NCBI RefSeq assembly: GCF_033807715.1 | Contig: NC_084587.1 | Span: 23,150,017 to 23,214,016 of the forward strand | Origin: Cololabis saira | Lineage: Eukaryota > Chordata > Actinopteri > Beloniformes > Belonidae | Length of the DNA: 64,000 nucleotides | Reading direction: 5' to 3' | In this document: positions 27,554 to 40,075 of the stretch, in pieces | Layout: every line of letters begins with the position of its first letter | Position numbering within the stretch: the first letter of the stretch is position 1 | Program-made: the position numbers and the translations under genes | The notes under the pieces: model-generated | Seen by the model: only the letters and a program-made list of their open reading frames with translations | What the model was told of the DNA's origin: nothing | Database searches by the model: none

Positions 27554-28417
27554 AATTAAAGCTGCAAGCAGCAATGAACGGGCCCTCGCACTCACGTCAA
27601 CCGCCCCCCATAAGCATATCAGAAATGACACCACCCACGACTTCCTATGTCAAACCCTTCAAAAGTTATAGCAGAAAAAAGGGACGACCAGTCAGAAGAA
27701 GGGGCGGGGCTAATTCAGGGCAAAGAAGATCAAGGACTCATTACAGAGTCCCATGACACCACCCACGACTCTCTATGTCAAAACATTCAAAAGTTATAGC
27801 AGAAAATAGGGACAACCAATCAGAAAAAGGGACTGGGCTAATTGTCACCAATTATGGTCAAGGACTCAATGCCGAGTCCCATGACACCACCCACGACTCT
27901 CTATGTCAAACCTTTCAAAAGTTATGGCAGAAAAAAGTATTCTAGGGGGCGCTGTTGAGCCGTGAGGACACGCCCATTAATGCAAACCATGAAAAAAAAA
28001 ATCAGATCACTCAAATGAACGACGATCATACAGGACAGCTGTATCTCATGGTCCAGAATGTATGATATTATATTAATCTATTATACCATATTATATTACA
28101 TGTTGTTATTTCATATTAGCTTACCCAGTAATATAGCATATTGTATTATTGCATTGTATGTTGCTTCATTTCATATATTTTTGACTGTATTATATTGTAA
28201 AATTATATATCATAGCGATTGCATTATTATATAATTTCAATTTATAACACTAATATACAATTCCTCACACACACACTCCTTCCAAATGTTTCTTTTTTTT
28301 CTCCATTATGACAATTGTATGCTGTCATCCGTTATGTTTTTTGTTTTTAAGCTTGTTATGTCTGTTATTCAAATATATTAATACATTCATTAATATGCAA
28401 TACTGTATTTTGTATAT

Positions 28418-28533
<116 letters not shown>

Positions 28534-28750
28534 CCTGAAGTGTGACTACCTGCAGAACGTATTTTAGCATGAAAGCTTGCATATTTAACGTACATCAAGC
28601 ATCCTGTATCATAGCTACATGTCTGCCGTTTGTAACAAAGCAAACCGCGTGAAAATCGGTTGAAAATCAAGTGAGTTATAGTTATTTTACTTATGCAGAC
28701 ACCTCCTTCCACAATAGAAGTGAACGCTCTAGAGTTAAAGCGATACCGAT

Positions 28751-28815
28751 CCAAGATGGCGGCCACGCCCGATGTTCTCAGGCAGTCAATGCGGCGCCTC
28801 GACCAAGATGGCGGC
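28751..28815 (+). promoter_or_regulatory. Paired YY1-type sites in E2
   Basis: CCAAGATGGCGGC occurs twice, at 28751-28763 and 28803-28815, in a GC-rich patch that also contains CACGCCC and GCGCGCGC. This matches the YY1 consensus AAGATGGCGGC. It lies just after an AT-rich segment, so base composition changes abruptly. Function is not shown. Confidence 0.6.
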
Positions 28816-29004
28816 CGCGCTGAACATCAGCCCCTCCCCCCGCGGGAGCTGCGCGCGCAAACTCCACTCAAATTAAAAAGTTATGGCAGAAAATCGGGAC
28901 AACCAATCAAAAGAAGGGGAAAGAGAAAAGTAATGTGCGTCGTCACAGGACAGAGACGAACATTTTGATGTAAAAAAAACACAAAAATTGCTGACAAAAC
29001 TTTT

Positions 29005-29080
29005 GGCATATCAAGCCAGGCTTGAACTCTCGACCTCTGGCAGCAAAGACCGCAATAATCTGGCTGAGCTAAGTCTCAGC
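29005..29080 (-). other. tRNA-like module in E2
   Basis: On the minus strand the order is a box A-like TTAGCTCAGCCAGA, an anticodon-like CTTTGCT and a box B-like GAGTTCAAGCCTGG, with normal tRNA spacing. The GCTC/D-loop/GAGC pairing is partly lost and no acceptor stem is visible, so it is a tRNA-derived relic and not a working tRNA. Confidence 0.6.
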
Positions 29081-29215
29081 TATTCCTTTTATTTGACCTA
29101 CTGGCTTAGGACAAACCAACATAGCGATAAAATGTCTGGAACTTTTTTTTCCTAATTTTTTAAATATTTGTAAGTTATAAATATTAGTAAAACCCTAGTA
29201 TTTAAATTATTACTT

Positions 29216-29462
29216 TTTCTGTAACCATTCTGCCAAGGTTGTAACCGGGCTGAGCCGGGAATATTTCTGAAGTCACCACATTACAGGGAGCTGATTGGTC
29301 GGGGGGCGGGGCCGTCATCACCCTACTCGCCACTGATTGGTCGGGGGGCGGGGCCGTCATCACCTTACTCGCCACTGATTGGTCAGGGGGCGGGGCCGGC
29401 AGACGTTTGAATCAGGAAGCGGGAGTCAGCGCGAGAGCGACTGGCGGCTCGCGGCAATTTTA
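29216..29462. repeat. Miniature-transposon fragment with three 42-bp units (E2)
   Basis: It matches the middle of the element at 20274-20834 from 'ttctgtaacc' to 'attttattat'. The segment starting CTGATTGGTC and containing GGGGGCGGGGC is present three times with a 42-bp period. The terminal repeats of the parent element are absent. Confidence 0.8.
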
Positions 29463-31171
29463 TTATAAAAAAAGGACAACCAATCAGAAGAAGGGGCGGG
29501 GCTAATTCAGGCCAATGAAGTTCAAGGACTCCATAAAGAATCTGATGACACCACCCACGACTCTCTATGTCAAACCATTCAAAAGTTATAGCAGAAAATC
29601 GGGACAACCAATCAGAAGAAGGGGCGGGGCTAATTAAGGCCAACGAAGCTTAAGGACTCATTACAGAGTCCCATGACACCACCCACAACTCTCTATGTGA
29701 AACCATTCAAAAGTTATGGCAGAGAAAAGTATTTTAGGGGGCGCTGTTGAGCCGTTAGGCCACGCCCATTAATGCAAACCATGAAATATCACATTTATCG
29801 CCAGGCCTGGCTTGCATGCAAATTTTGGTGACTTTTGGAGAACTATCAAATATGGACCAATCAGATGAAGGGTGGGTGCGCTTTTTCGCGTCTAGCATCG
29901 CCACGGTAACACTTTTGAAAGAGAAAAGTAATGCGTGGTGTCGCACGATGGAGACGCACATTTTGGTGTATAACACACCTGGGTGCACGTTACGGTTCGG
30001 GCTGAATTAACTGCCGAAGGAATGGCATAAATTGTGCCAAAATTACACAATTAATTCAAAATGGCTGACTTCCTGTTCGGTTTCGGCCATGGCTCCAAGA
30101 GACTTTTCTTTAAGTTGCGACATGATACAGGTGTGTACCGATTTTCGTGCATGTACGTCAAACCGTATTATGGGGCTTGAGGCACAAAGTTTTCCGGGGG
30201 GCGCTGTTGAGCCATTTTGCCACGCCCATTAATGCAAACCATGAAATATCAAATTTATCGCCAGGCCTGGCTTGCATGCCAAATTTGGTGCCTTTTGGGG
30301 AACTATCAAATATGGACCAATCGGATGAAGGGGGGGTGCGCTTGTTGGCGTCTAGCGTCGCCACGGTAACACTTTCGAAAGAGAAAAGTAATGCGTGTAG
30401 TCGCAGGATGGAGACGCACATTTTGATGTATAACACATCTGGGTTCACGATACGGTTCGGGCTGAATTAACTCTCGAAGGAATGGCATATATTGCTCCAA
30501 AATTACGCAATTAATTCAGAATGTTCAAAATGGCCGACTTCCTGTTCGGTTTCGGCCATGGCGCCAAGAGACTTTTCTTTTAGTTGCGACATGATACAGG
30601 TGTGTACCGATTTTCGTTCATGTACGTCAAACCGTATTATGGGGCTTGAGGCACAAAGTTTTTTCTGTCGAACCAACCAGATGAAGGGTGGGCGCGCTTT
30701 TTGGCGTCTAGCGCCGCCACGGTAACGCTTTTCAAAGAGAAAAGTAATGCGTGTTGTCGCAGGATGGAGACGCACATTTTGATGTATAACACACTTGGGG
30801 GCACGTTACGGTTCGGGCTGAATTAACTTTCGAAGGAATGGCATAAATTTCGCCAAAATGACACGACTAATTCAAAATGGCCGACATCCTGTTCGGTTTC
30901 GGGCATGACCCCAAGAGACTTTTGTTTAAGTTGTCCCATGATACAGGTGTGTACCGATTTTCGTGCATGTACGTCAAACCGTATCGTGGGGCTTGAGGCA
31001 CAAAGTTTTCCGGGGGGCGCTGTTGAGCCATTTTGCCACGCCCATTAATGCAAACCTTTAAATATCAAATTTTTCGCCAGGCCTGACTAGGGTGCAAAAT
31101 TTGCTGACTTTTTGGGCATGTTAAGGGGGGCAAAAAGGCCTTCACTTTGTCAGGAAAATAATAATAATAAT

Positions 31172-33509
31172 AATTAAAGCTGCAAGCAGCAATGAACGGG
31201 CCCTCGCACTCACGGCCACCGCCCCCCATAGGCATATCAGAAATGACACCACCCACGACATCCTATGTCAAACCATTGAAAAGTTATAGCAGAAAAAAGG
31301 GACAACCAATCAGAATAAGGGGCGGGGCTAATTCAGGCCAATGAAGGTCAAGGGCTCCATAAAGAATCTGATGACACCACCCACGACTCTCTATGTCAAA
31401 CCATTCCAAAGTTATAGCAGAAAATCGGGACAACCAATCAGAAGAAGGGGCGGGGCTAATTAAGGCTAACGAAGCTTAAGGACTCATTACAGAGTCCCAT
31501 GGCACCACCCACGACTTCCTATGTCAAACCATTGAAAAGTTATAGCAGAAAAAAGGGACAACCAATCAGAAGAAGGGGCGGGGCTAATTCAGGCCAATGA
31601 AGGTCAAGGGCTCCATAAAGAATCTGATGACACCACCCACGACTCTCTATGTCAAACCATTCCAAAGTTATAGCAGAAAATCGGGACAACCAATCAGAAG
31701 AAGGGGCGGGGCTAATTAAGGCTAACGAAGCTTAAGGACTCATTACAGAGTCCCATGGCACCACCCACGACTTCCTATGTCAAACCATTCAAAAGTTATA
31801 GCAGAAAAAAGGGACAACCAATCAGAAGAAGGGGCGGGGCTAATTCAGGCCAATGAAGGTCAAGGGCTCCATAAAGAATCTGATGACACCACCCACGACT
31901 CTCTATGTCAAACCATTCCAAAGTTATAGCAGAAAATCGGGACAACCAATCAGAAGAAGGGGCGGGACTAATTAAGGCCAACGAAGCTTGAGGACTCATT
32001 ACAGAGTCCCATGACACCACCCACGACTCTCTATGTCAAACCATTCAAAAGTTATGGCAGAGAAAAGTATTCTAGGGGGCGCTGTTGAGCCGTTAGGCCA
32101 CGCCCATTAATGCAAGCCATGAAATATCAAATTTATCACCAGGCCTGGCTTGCATGCAAAATTTGGTGACTTTTGGAGAACTATCAAATATGGACCAATC
32201 AGATGAAGGGGGGGCGCGCCTTTTGGCGTCTAGCGTCGCCACGGTAACACTTTTGAAAGAGAAAAGTAATGCGCGTAGTCGCAGGATGGAGACGCACATT
32301 TTGATGTATAACACACTTGGGGAAACGTTACGGTTCGGGCTGAATTAACTGCCGAAGGAATGGCATAAATTTCGCCAAAATGACACGATTAATTCAAAAT
32401 GGCCGACATCCTGTTCGGTTTCGGGCATGACCCCAAGAGACTTTTGTTTAAGTTGCGCCATGATACAGGTGTGTACCGATTTCCGTGCATGTACGTCTAA
32501 CAGTATTGTGGGGCTTGAGGCACAAAGTTTTCAAGGGGGCGCTGTTGAGCCATTTTGCCACGCCCATTAATGCAAACCATTAAATACCAAATTTTTCGCC
32601 AGGCCTGGCTTGGGTGCAAGATTTGGTGCCTTTTGGGGAACTATCAAATATGGACCAATCACATGAAGGGGGGGTGCGCTTGTTGGCGTCTAGCGTCGCC
32701 ACGGTAACACTTTGGAAAGAGAAAAGTAATGCGTGTAGTCGCAGGATGTAGACGCACATTTTGATGTATAACACATCTGGGTTCACGATACGGTTCGGGC
32801 TGAATTAATTCTCGAAGGAATGGCATATATTGCTCCAAAATTACGCGATTAATGCAGAATGTTCAAAATGGCCGACTTCCTGTTTGGTTTCGGCCATGGC
32901 GCCAAGAGACTTTTCTTTTAGTTGCGACATGATACAGGTGTGTACCGATTTTCGTTCATGTACGTCAAAGCGTATTATGGGGCTTGAGGCGCAAAGTTTT
33001 TTCTGTCTGAACCAAATAGATGAAGGGTGGGCACGCTTTTTGTCGTCTAGCGTCGCCACGGTAACGCTTTCGAAAGAGAAAAGTAATGCGTGGGGTCGGA
33101 GGATGGAGTCGCACATTTTGATGAATAACACACTTGGGGGAACGTTACGGTTCGGGCTGAATTAACTGCCGAAGGAAGGCATAAATTTCACCAAAATGAC
33201 ACGATTAATTCAAAATGGCCGACTTCCTGTTCGGTTTCTCGACATGACGCCAAGAGACTTTTCTTTAAGTTGCGCCATGATACAGGTGTGTACCGATTTT
33301 CGTGCATGTACGTCAAACCGTATCGTGGGGCTTGAGGCACAAAGTTTTCAAGGGGTCGCTGTTGAGCCATTTTGCCACGCCCATTAATGCAAACTATTAA
33401 ATATCAAATTTTTCGCCAGGCCTGACTTGCATGCAAAATTTGGTGACTTTTTGGGCACGTTTAGGGGGGCAAAAAGGCCTTCCTTTTGTCAGGAAAATAA
33501 TAATAATAA
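31172..33509 (+). mobile_element. Composite element E3
   Basis: This copy has the longest run of ~128-bp units, at least six between 31240 and 32050, alternating between two subtypes ('aaaaaagggac' and 'aaaatcgggac'). The alternation shows a dimeric repeat of about 256 bp. Three internal 345/460-bp units follow. It ends in 'ctttt-gtcaggaaaataat'. Confidence 0.8.
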
Positions 33510-34503
33510 TTAAAGCTGCAAGCAGCGATGAACGGGCCCTCGCACTCACGGCCGCCGCCCCCATAAGCATATCAGAAATGACACCACCCACGACTTCCTA
33601 TGTCAAACCATTCAAAAGATATAGCAGAAAAAAGGGACAACCAATCACAAGAAGGGGCGGGGCTAATTCAGGCCAATGAAGGTCAAGGACTCCATACAGA
33701 GTCTGATGACACCACCCACGACTCTCCATGTCAAACCATTCAAAAGTTATAGCAGGAAATAGGGACAACCAATCAAAAGAAGGGGCGGGGCTAATTTTCA
33801 CCAATTATGGTCAAGGACTCAATACCGAGTCCCATGACACCACCCATGACTCTTTATGTCAAACCATTCAAAAGTTATGGCAGAGAAAAGTATTCTAGGG
33901 GGCGCTGTTGAGCCATTTTGCCACGCCCATTAATGCAAACCATGAAATATCAAATTTATCACCAGGCCTGGCTTGCATGCAAAATTTGGTGACTTTTGGA
34001 GAACTATCAAATATGGACCAATCAGATTAAGGGGGCACGCTTTTTGGCGTCTAGCATCGCCACGGTAACACTTTTGAAAGAGAAAAGTAATGCGCGTAGT
34101 CGCAAAATGGAGACGCACATTTTGAGGTATAAGTCACCTGGATGCACGTTACGGTTCGGGCCGTATTAATTGCCGAAGGAATGGCATTAATTGCGCCAAA
34201 ATTACACAATTAATTCAAAATGGCCGACTTCCTGTTCAATTTCGGCCATGGCGCCAAGAGACTTTTCTTTAAGTTGCGACATGATACAGGTGTGTACCGA
34301 TTTTCGTTCATGTACGTCAAACCGTATTATGGGGCTTGAGGCTCAAAGTTTTTTCCCTCTGAACCAATCAGATGAAGGGTGGGCGCACTTTTTGGTGTCT
34401 AGCGTTGCCGCGGTAACGCTTTTAAATGAGAAAAGTAATGTGCGTCGTTGCAGGACAGGGACGCACATATTGATGTAGAAAAAAAAAAATTGCTGACAAA
34501 AAA

Positions 34504-34580
34504 GTCTGGATACTTCGGGAATCGAACTCTGATCTCTGACTCCAAAGACAGGAACGCTCTGGCTGAGCTAAGACTCAGCT
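34504..34580 (-). other. tRNA-like module in E4
   Basis: On the minus strand TAGCTCAGCCAGAGCG has a complete D stem (GCTC with GAGC), and AGTTCGATTCCC is a perfect box B. A loop CTTTGGA lies at the anticodon position. The acceptor stem is not convincing. This is the best preserved of the five copies. Confidence 0.65.
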
Positions 34581-34729
34581 TCTTATTTCTATTTGACCTA
34601 CTGACTTAGGAGAGACCAACATATCGATATTTAGTAATGTAAGTCTGGAGCTGTTTTTTCTAATTTTTTTTTAATATTTGTAAGTTATAAATATTAGTAA
34701 AACCCTACTATTTTAATTATTACTTATCT

Positions 34730-35060
34730 GTAACCATTCTGCCAAGGTTGTAACCGGGCTGAGCTGGGAATATTTCTGACGTCACCACATTACAGGGAGC
34801 TGATTGGTCGGGGGGCGGGGCCTCATCACCCTACTCGCCACTGATTGGTCGGGGGGCGGGGCCGTCATCACCCTACTCGCCACCGATTGGTCGGGGGGCG
34901 GGGCCGTCATCACCCTCCGCGCCACTGATTGGTCGGGAGGCGGGGCCGTCATCACCCTAGTCGCCACCGATTGGTCGGGGGGCGGGGCCGGCAGACGTTT
35001 GAATCAGGAAGCGGGAGTCAGCGCGAGAGCGACTGGCGGCTCGTGGCGATTTTATTATAA
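34730..35060. repeat. Miniature-transposon fragment with five 42-bp units (E4)
   Basis: Same fragment as in E2, with five 42-bp units and small differences among them ('ccgatt', 'ctccgcgcc', 'cgggaggcg'). The 42-bp period is divisible by three, which is why an open frame with a repeated 14-residue peptide crosses it. Confidence 0.8.
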
Positions 35061-36635
35061 AAAAGGGACAACCAATCAGAAGAAGGGGCGGGGCTAATTC
35101 AGGCCAAAGAAGCTCAAGGACTCATTGCAGAGTCCCATGACACCACCCACGACTCTCTATGTCAAACCATTCAAAAGTTATGGCAGAGAAAAGTATTCAA
35201 GGTGGCGCTGTTGAGCCGTTAGGCCACGTCCATTAATGCAAACCATGAAATATAAAATTTATCACCAGGCCTGGCTTGCATGCAAAATTTGGTGACTTTT
35301 GGAGAACTATCAAATATGGACCAATCACATGAAGGGGGGGGCGCCTTTTGGCGTCTAGCGTCGCCACGGTAACACTTTTGAAAGAGAAAAGTAATGCGTG
35401 GTGTCGCAGGATGTAGAGGCACATTTTGATGTATAACACACCTGGGTGCACGATACGGTTCGGGCTGAATTAACTCTCGAAGGAATGGCATAAATTTCGC
35501 CAAAATGACACAATTTATTCAAAATGGCCGACATCCTGTTCGGTTTTGGCCATGGCTCCAAGAGACTTTTCTTTAAGTTGTGCCATGATACAGGTGTGTA
35601 GCGATTTTCGTGCATGTACGTCAAACCGTATTGTGGGGCTTGAGGCACAAAGTTTTCCGGGGGGCGCTGTTGAGCCATTTTGCCACGCCCATTAATGCAA
35701 ACCATGAAATATCAAATTTATCACCAGGCCTGGCTTGCATGCCAAATTTGGTGCCTTTTGGGGAACTATCAAATATGGACCAATCAGATGAAGGGGGGGT
35801 GCGCTTGTTGGCGTCTAGCGTCGCCACGGTAACACTTTCGAAAGAGAAAAGTAATGCGTGTAGTCGCAGGATGGAGGCGCACATTTTGATGTATAACACA
35901 TCTGGGTTCACGATACGGTTCGGGCTGAATTAACTCTCGAAGAATGGCATATATTGCTCCAAAATTACGCAATTAATTCAGAATGTTCAAAATGGCCGAC
36001 TTCCTGTTCGGTTTCGGCCATGGCGCCAAGAGACTTTTCTTTTAGTTGCGACATGATACAGGAGTGTACCGATTTTCGTTCATGTACGTCAAACCGTATT
36101 ATGGGGCTTGAGGCGCAAAGTTTTTTCTGTCTGAACCAACCAGATGAAGGGTGGGCGCGCTTTTTGGCGTCTAGCGTCGCCACGGTAACGCTTTTGAAAG
36201 AGAAAAGTAATGCGTGTGGTCGCAGGAGGGAGACGCACATTTTGATGTATAATACACCTGGGTGCACGTTACGGTTCGGGCTGAATTAACTTTCGAAGGA
36301 ATGGCATAAATTTCGCCAAAATGACACGACTAATTCAAAATGGCCGACATCCTGTTCGGTTTCGGGCATGATCCCAAGAGACTTTTGTTTAAGTTGTCCC
36401 ATGATACAGGTGTGTACCGATTTTCGTGCATGTACGTCAAACCGTATCGTGGGGCTTGAGGCACAAAGTTTTCAAGGGGGCGCTGTTGAGCCATTTTGCC
36501 ACGCCCATTAATGCAAACCTTTAAATATCAAATTTTTCGCCAGGCCTGACTAGGGTGCAAAATTTGGTGACTTTTTGGGCATGTTAAGGGGGGCAAAAAG
36601 GCCTTCACTTTGTCAGGAAAATAATAATAATAATA

Positions 36636-38109
36636 ATTAAAGCTGCAAGCAGCGATGAACGGGCCCTCGCACTCACGGCCACCGCCCCCCATAAGCATAT
36701 CAGAAAAGACACCACCCACGACTTCCTATGTCAAACCATTCAAAAGTTATAGCAGAAAAAAGGGACAACCAATCAGAAGAAGGGGCGGGGCTAATTTAGG
36801 CCAATGAAGGTCAAGGACTCCATAAAGAATCTGATGACCCCACCCACGACTCCCTATGTCAAACCATTCCAAAGTTATAGCAGAAAATCGGGACAACCAA
36901 TCAGAAGAAGGGGCGGGGCTAATTAAGGCCAACGAAGCTTAAGGACTCATTACAGAGTCCCATGACACCACCCACAACTTCCTATGTCAAACCATTCAAA
37001 AGTTATGGCAGATAAAAGTATTCTAGGGGGCGCTGTTGAGCCGTTAGGCCACGCCCATTAATGCAAACCATGAAATATCAAATTTATCGCCAAGTCTGGC
37101 TTGCGTGCAAAATTTGGTGACTTTTGGAGAACTATCAAATATGGACCAATCACATGAAGGGGGGGCGCGCCTTTTGGCGTCTAGCGTCGCCACGGTAACA
37201 CTTCTGAAAGAGAAAAGTAATGCGTGGTGTCGCAGGATGTAGACGCACATTTTGATGTATAACTTACCTGGGTGCACGTTACGGTTCGGGCTGAATTAAC
37301 TGCCGAAGGAATGGCATAAATTTCGCCAAAATGACACAATTTATTCAAAATGGCCGACATCCTGTTCGGTTTCGGCCATGGCTCCAAGAGACTTTTCTTT
37401 AAGTTGTGCCATGATACAGGTGTGTAGCGATTTTCGTGCATGTACGTCAAACCGTATTGTGGGGCTTGAGGCACAAAGTTTTCCGGGGGGCGCTTTTGAG
37501 CCATTTTGCCACGCCCATTAATGCAAACCATGAAATATCAAATTTATCGCCAGGCCTGGCATGGTTGCCAAATTTGGTGCCTTTTGGGGAACTATCGAAT
37601 ATGGACCAATCAGATGAAGGGGGGGTGCGCTTGTTGGCGTCTAGCGTCGCCACGGTAACACTTTTGAAAGAGAAAAGTAATGCGTGTAGTCGCAGGATGG
37701 AGACGCACATTTTGATGTATAACACACCTGGGTTCACGATACGGTTCGGGCTGAATTAACTCTCGAAGGAATGGCATAAATTGCGCCAAAGTGACACGAT
37801 TAATTCAAAATGGCCGACTTCCTGTTCGGTTTCAGGCATGACGCCAAGAGACTTTTCTTTAAGTTGTCCCATGATACACGTGTGTACCGATTTTCGTGCA
37901 TGTACGTCAAACCGTATCGTGGGGCTTGAGGCACAAAGATTTCAAGGGGGCGCTGTTGAGCCATTTTACCACGCCCATTAATGCAAACCATTAAATATCA
38001 AATTTTTCGCCAGGCCTGACTTGGGTGCAAAATTTGGTGACTTTTTGGGCATGTTAAGGGGGGCAAAAAGGCCATCACTTTGTCAGAAGAAAAAAAAAAA
38101 TAATAATAA
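36636..38109 (+). mobile_element. Composite element E5
   Basis: A short copy with two to three ~128-bp units and three internal units. It has no tRNA-like module. Its end ('ggccatcactttgtcagaag') is shared with the end of E9, although the rest of E9 matches E4. Confidence 0.8.
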
Positions 38110-38978
38110 TTAAAGCTGCAAGCAGCAATGAACGGGCCCTCGCACTCACGTCAACCGCCCCCCATAAGCATATCAGAAATGACACCACCCACGACTTCCT
38201 ATGTAAAACCATTCAAAAGTTATAGCAGAAAAAAGGGACGACCAGTCAGAAGAAGGGGCGGGGCTAATTCAGGGCGAAGAAGATCAAGGACTCATTACGG
38301 AGTCCCATGACACCACCCACGACTCTCTATGTCAAAACATTCAAAAGTTATAGCAGAAAATAGGGACAACCAATCAGAAAAAGGGACTGGGCTAATTGTC
38401 ACCAATTATGGTCAAGGACTCAATGCCGAGTCCCATGACACCACCCACGACTCTCTATGTCAAACCTTTCAAAAGTTATGGCAGAAAAAAGTATTCTAAG
38501 GGGCGCTGTTGAGCCGTGAGGACACGCCCATTAATGCAAACCATGAAAAAAAAATCAGATCACTCAAATGAACGACGATCATACAGTACAGCTGTATCTC
38601 ATGGTCCAGAATGTATGATATTATATTAATCTATTATACCATATTATATTACATGTTGTTATTTCATTTTAGCGTACCCAGTAATATAGCATATTGTATT
38701 ATTGCATTGTATGTTGCTTCATTTCATATATTTTTGACTATATTATATTGTAAAATTATATATCATAGCGATTGCATTATTATATAATTTCAATTTATAA
38801 CACTAATATACAATTCCTCACACACACACTCCTTCCAAATGTTTCTTTTTTTTCTCCATTATGACAATTGTATGCTGTCATCCGTTATGTTTTTTGTTTT
38901 TAAGCTTGTTATCTCTGTTATTCAAATATATTTATACATTCATTAATATGCTATACTGTACTTTGTATTGTGTATATT

Positions 38979-38999
38979 GTGTGTGTGTGTGTGTGTGTC

Positions 39000-39094
<95 letters not shown>

Positions 39095-39110
39095 GTGTGT
39101 GTGTGTGTGT
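38979..39110. repeat. Compound GT/AT microsatellite in E6
   Basis: The counterpart of the tract at 28419. It is interrupted by CT within the first GT run and has a longer AT core with one AC. It accounts for the 27-bp change in offset between E2 and E6. Confidence 0.95.
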
Positions 39111-39330
39111 ATACCTGAAGTGTGACTACCTGCAGAACGTATTTTAGCATGAAAGCTTGCATATTTAACGTACATCAAGCATCCTGTATCATAGCTACAT
39201 GTCTGCCGTTTGTAACAAAACAAACCGCGTGAAAATCGGTTGAAAATCAAGTGAGTTATAGTTATTTTACTTATGCAGACACCTCCTTCCACAATAGAAG
39301 TGAACGCTCTAGATTTAAAGCGATACCGAT

Positions 39331-39395
39331 CCAAGATGGCGGCCACGTCCGACGTTCTCAGGCAGTCAATGCGGCGCCTCGACCAAGATGGCGGC
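39331..39395 (+). promoter_or_regulatory. Paired YY1-type sites in E6
   Basis: The duplicate of the pair in E2, with both CCAAGATGGCGGC words intact (39331-39343 and 39383-39395). The neighbouring CACGCCC has changed to CACGTCC. Confidence 0.6.
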
Positions 39396-39582
39396 CGCGC
39401 TGAACATCAGCCCCTCCCCCCGCGGGAGCTGCGCGCGCAAACTCCACTCAAATTCAAAAGTTATGGCAGAAAATCGGGACAACCAATCAGAAGAAGGGGA
39501 AAGAGAAAAGTAATGTGCGCCGTCACAGGACAGAGACGAACATTTTGATGTAAAAAAAACACAAAAATTGCTGACAAAAATT

Positions 39583-39644
39583 TTGGCATATCAAGCCAGC
39601 TCTGGCAGCAAAGACCGCAATAATCTGGCTGAGCTAAGTCTCAG
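39583..39644 (-). other. tRNA-like module in E6, box B deleted
   Basis: Same as the E2 module except for a deletion of 15 bp that removes box B. Box A (TTAGCTCAGCCAGA) remains. It could not act as an internal RNA polymerase III promoter of the usual type. Confidence 0.6.
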
Positions 39645-39785
39645 CTATTCCTTTTATTTGACCTACTGGCTTAGGACAGACCAACATAGCGATAAAGTGT
39701 CTGGAACTTTTTTTTCCTAATTTTTTAAATATTTGTAAGTTATAAATATTAGTAAAACCCTACTATTTAAATTATTACTTTTTCT

Positions 39786-40075
39786 GTAACCATTCTGCCA
39801 AGGTTGTAACCGGGCTGAGCCGGGAATATTTCTGAAGTCACCACATTACAGGGAGCTGATTGGTCGGGGGGCGGGGCCGTCATCACCCTACTCGCCACTG
39901 ATTGGTCGGGGGGCGGGGCCGTCATCACCCTACTCGCCACTGATTGGTCGGGGGGCGGGGCCGCCATCACCCTACTCGCCACTGATTGGTCAGGGGGCGG
40001 GGCCGGCAGACGTTTGAATCAGGAAGCGGGAGTCAGCGCGAGAGCGACTGGCGGCTCGCGGCAATTTTATTATAA
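39786..40075. repeat. Miniature-transposon fragment with four 42-bp units (E6)
   Basis: The duplicate of the E2 fragment with one additional 42-bp unit. Confidence 0.8.

Larger units (their letters stand above)
33510..36635 (+). mobile_element. Composite element E4 (duplicate of E9)
   Basis: It carries a tRNA-like module (34504-34580), a miniature-transposon fragment with five 42-bp units (34730-35060) and downstream 345/460-bp units. The first 1.2 kb aligns with E9 at an offset of 12,914 bp and the later part at 13,038 bp. The far right end matches E3/E7-type ends rather than E9, so the copy is mosaic. Confidence 0.8.

Noticed and set aside
29005..29080. Functional tRNA gene
   Set aside because: Boxes A and B are present, but there is no acceptor stem and the arms pair incompletely, so it is called a relic only.
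34799..35000. Possible CRISPR-like array
   Set aside because: The 42-bp units are contiguous with no unique spacers, and the genome is a vertebrate.
34782..35097. Frames with a repeated 14-residue peptide
   Set aside because: The 42-bp period is a multiple of three, which keeps the frame open. The sequence is a transposon-derived minisatellite.
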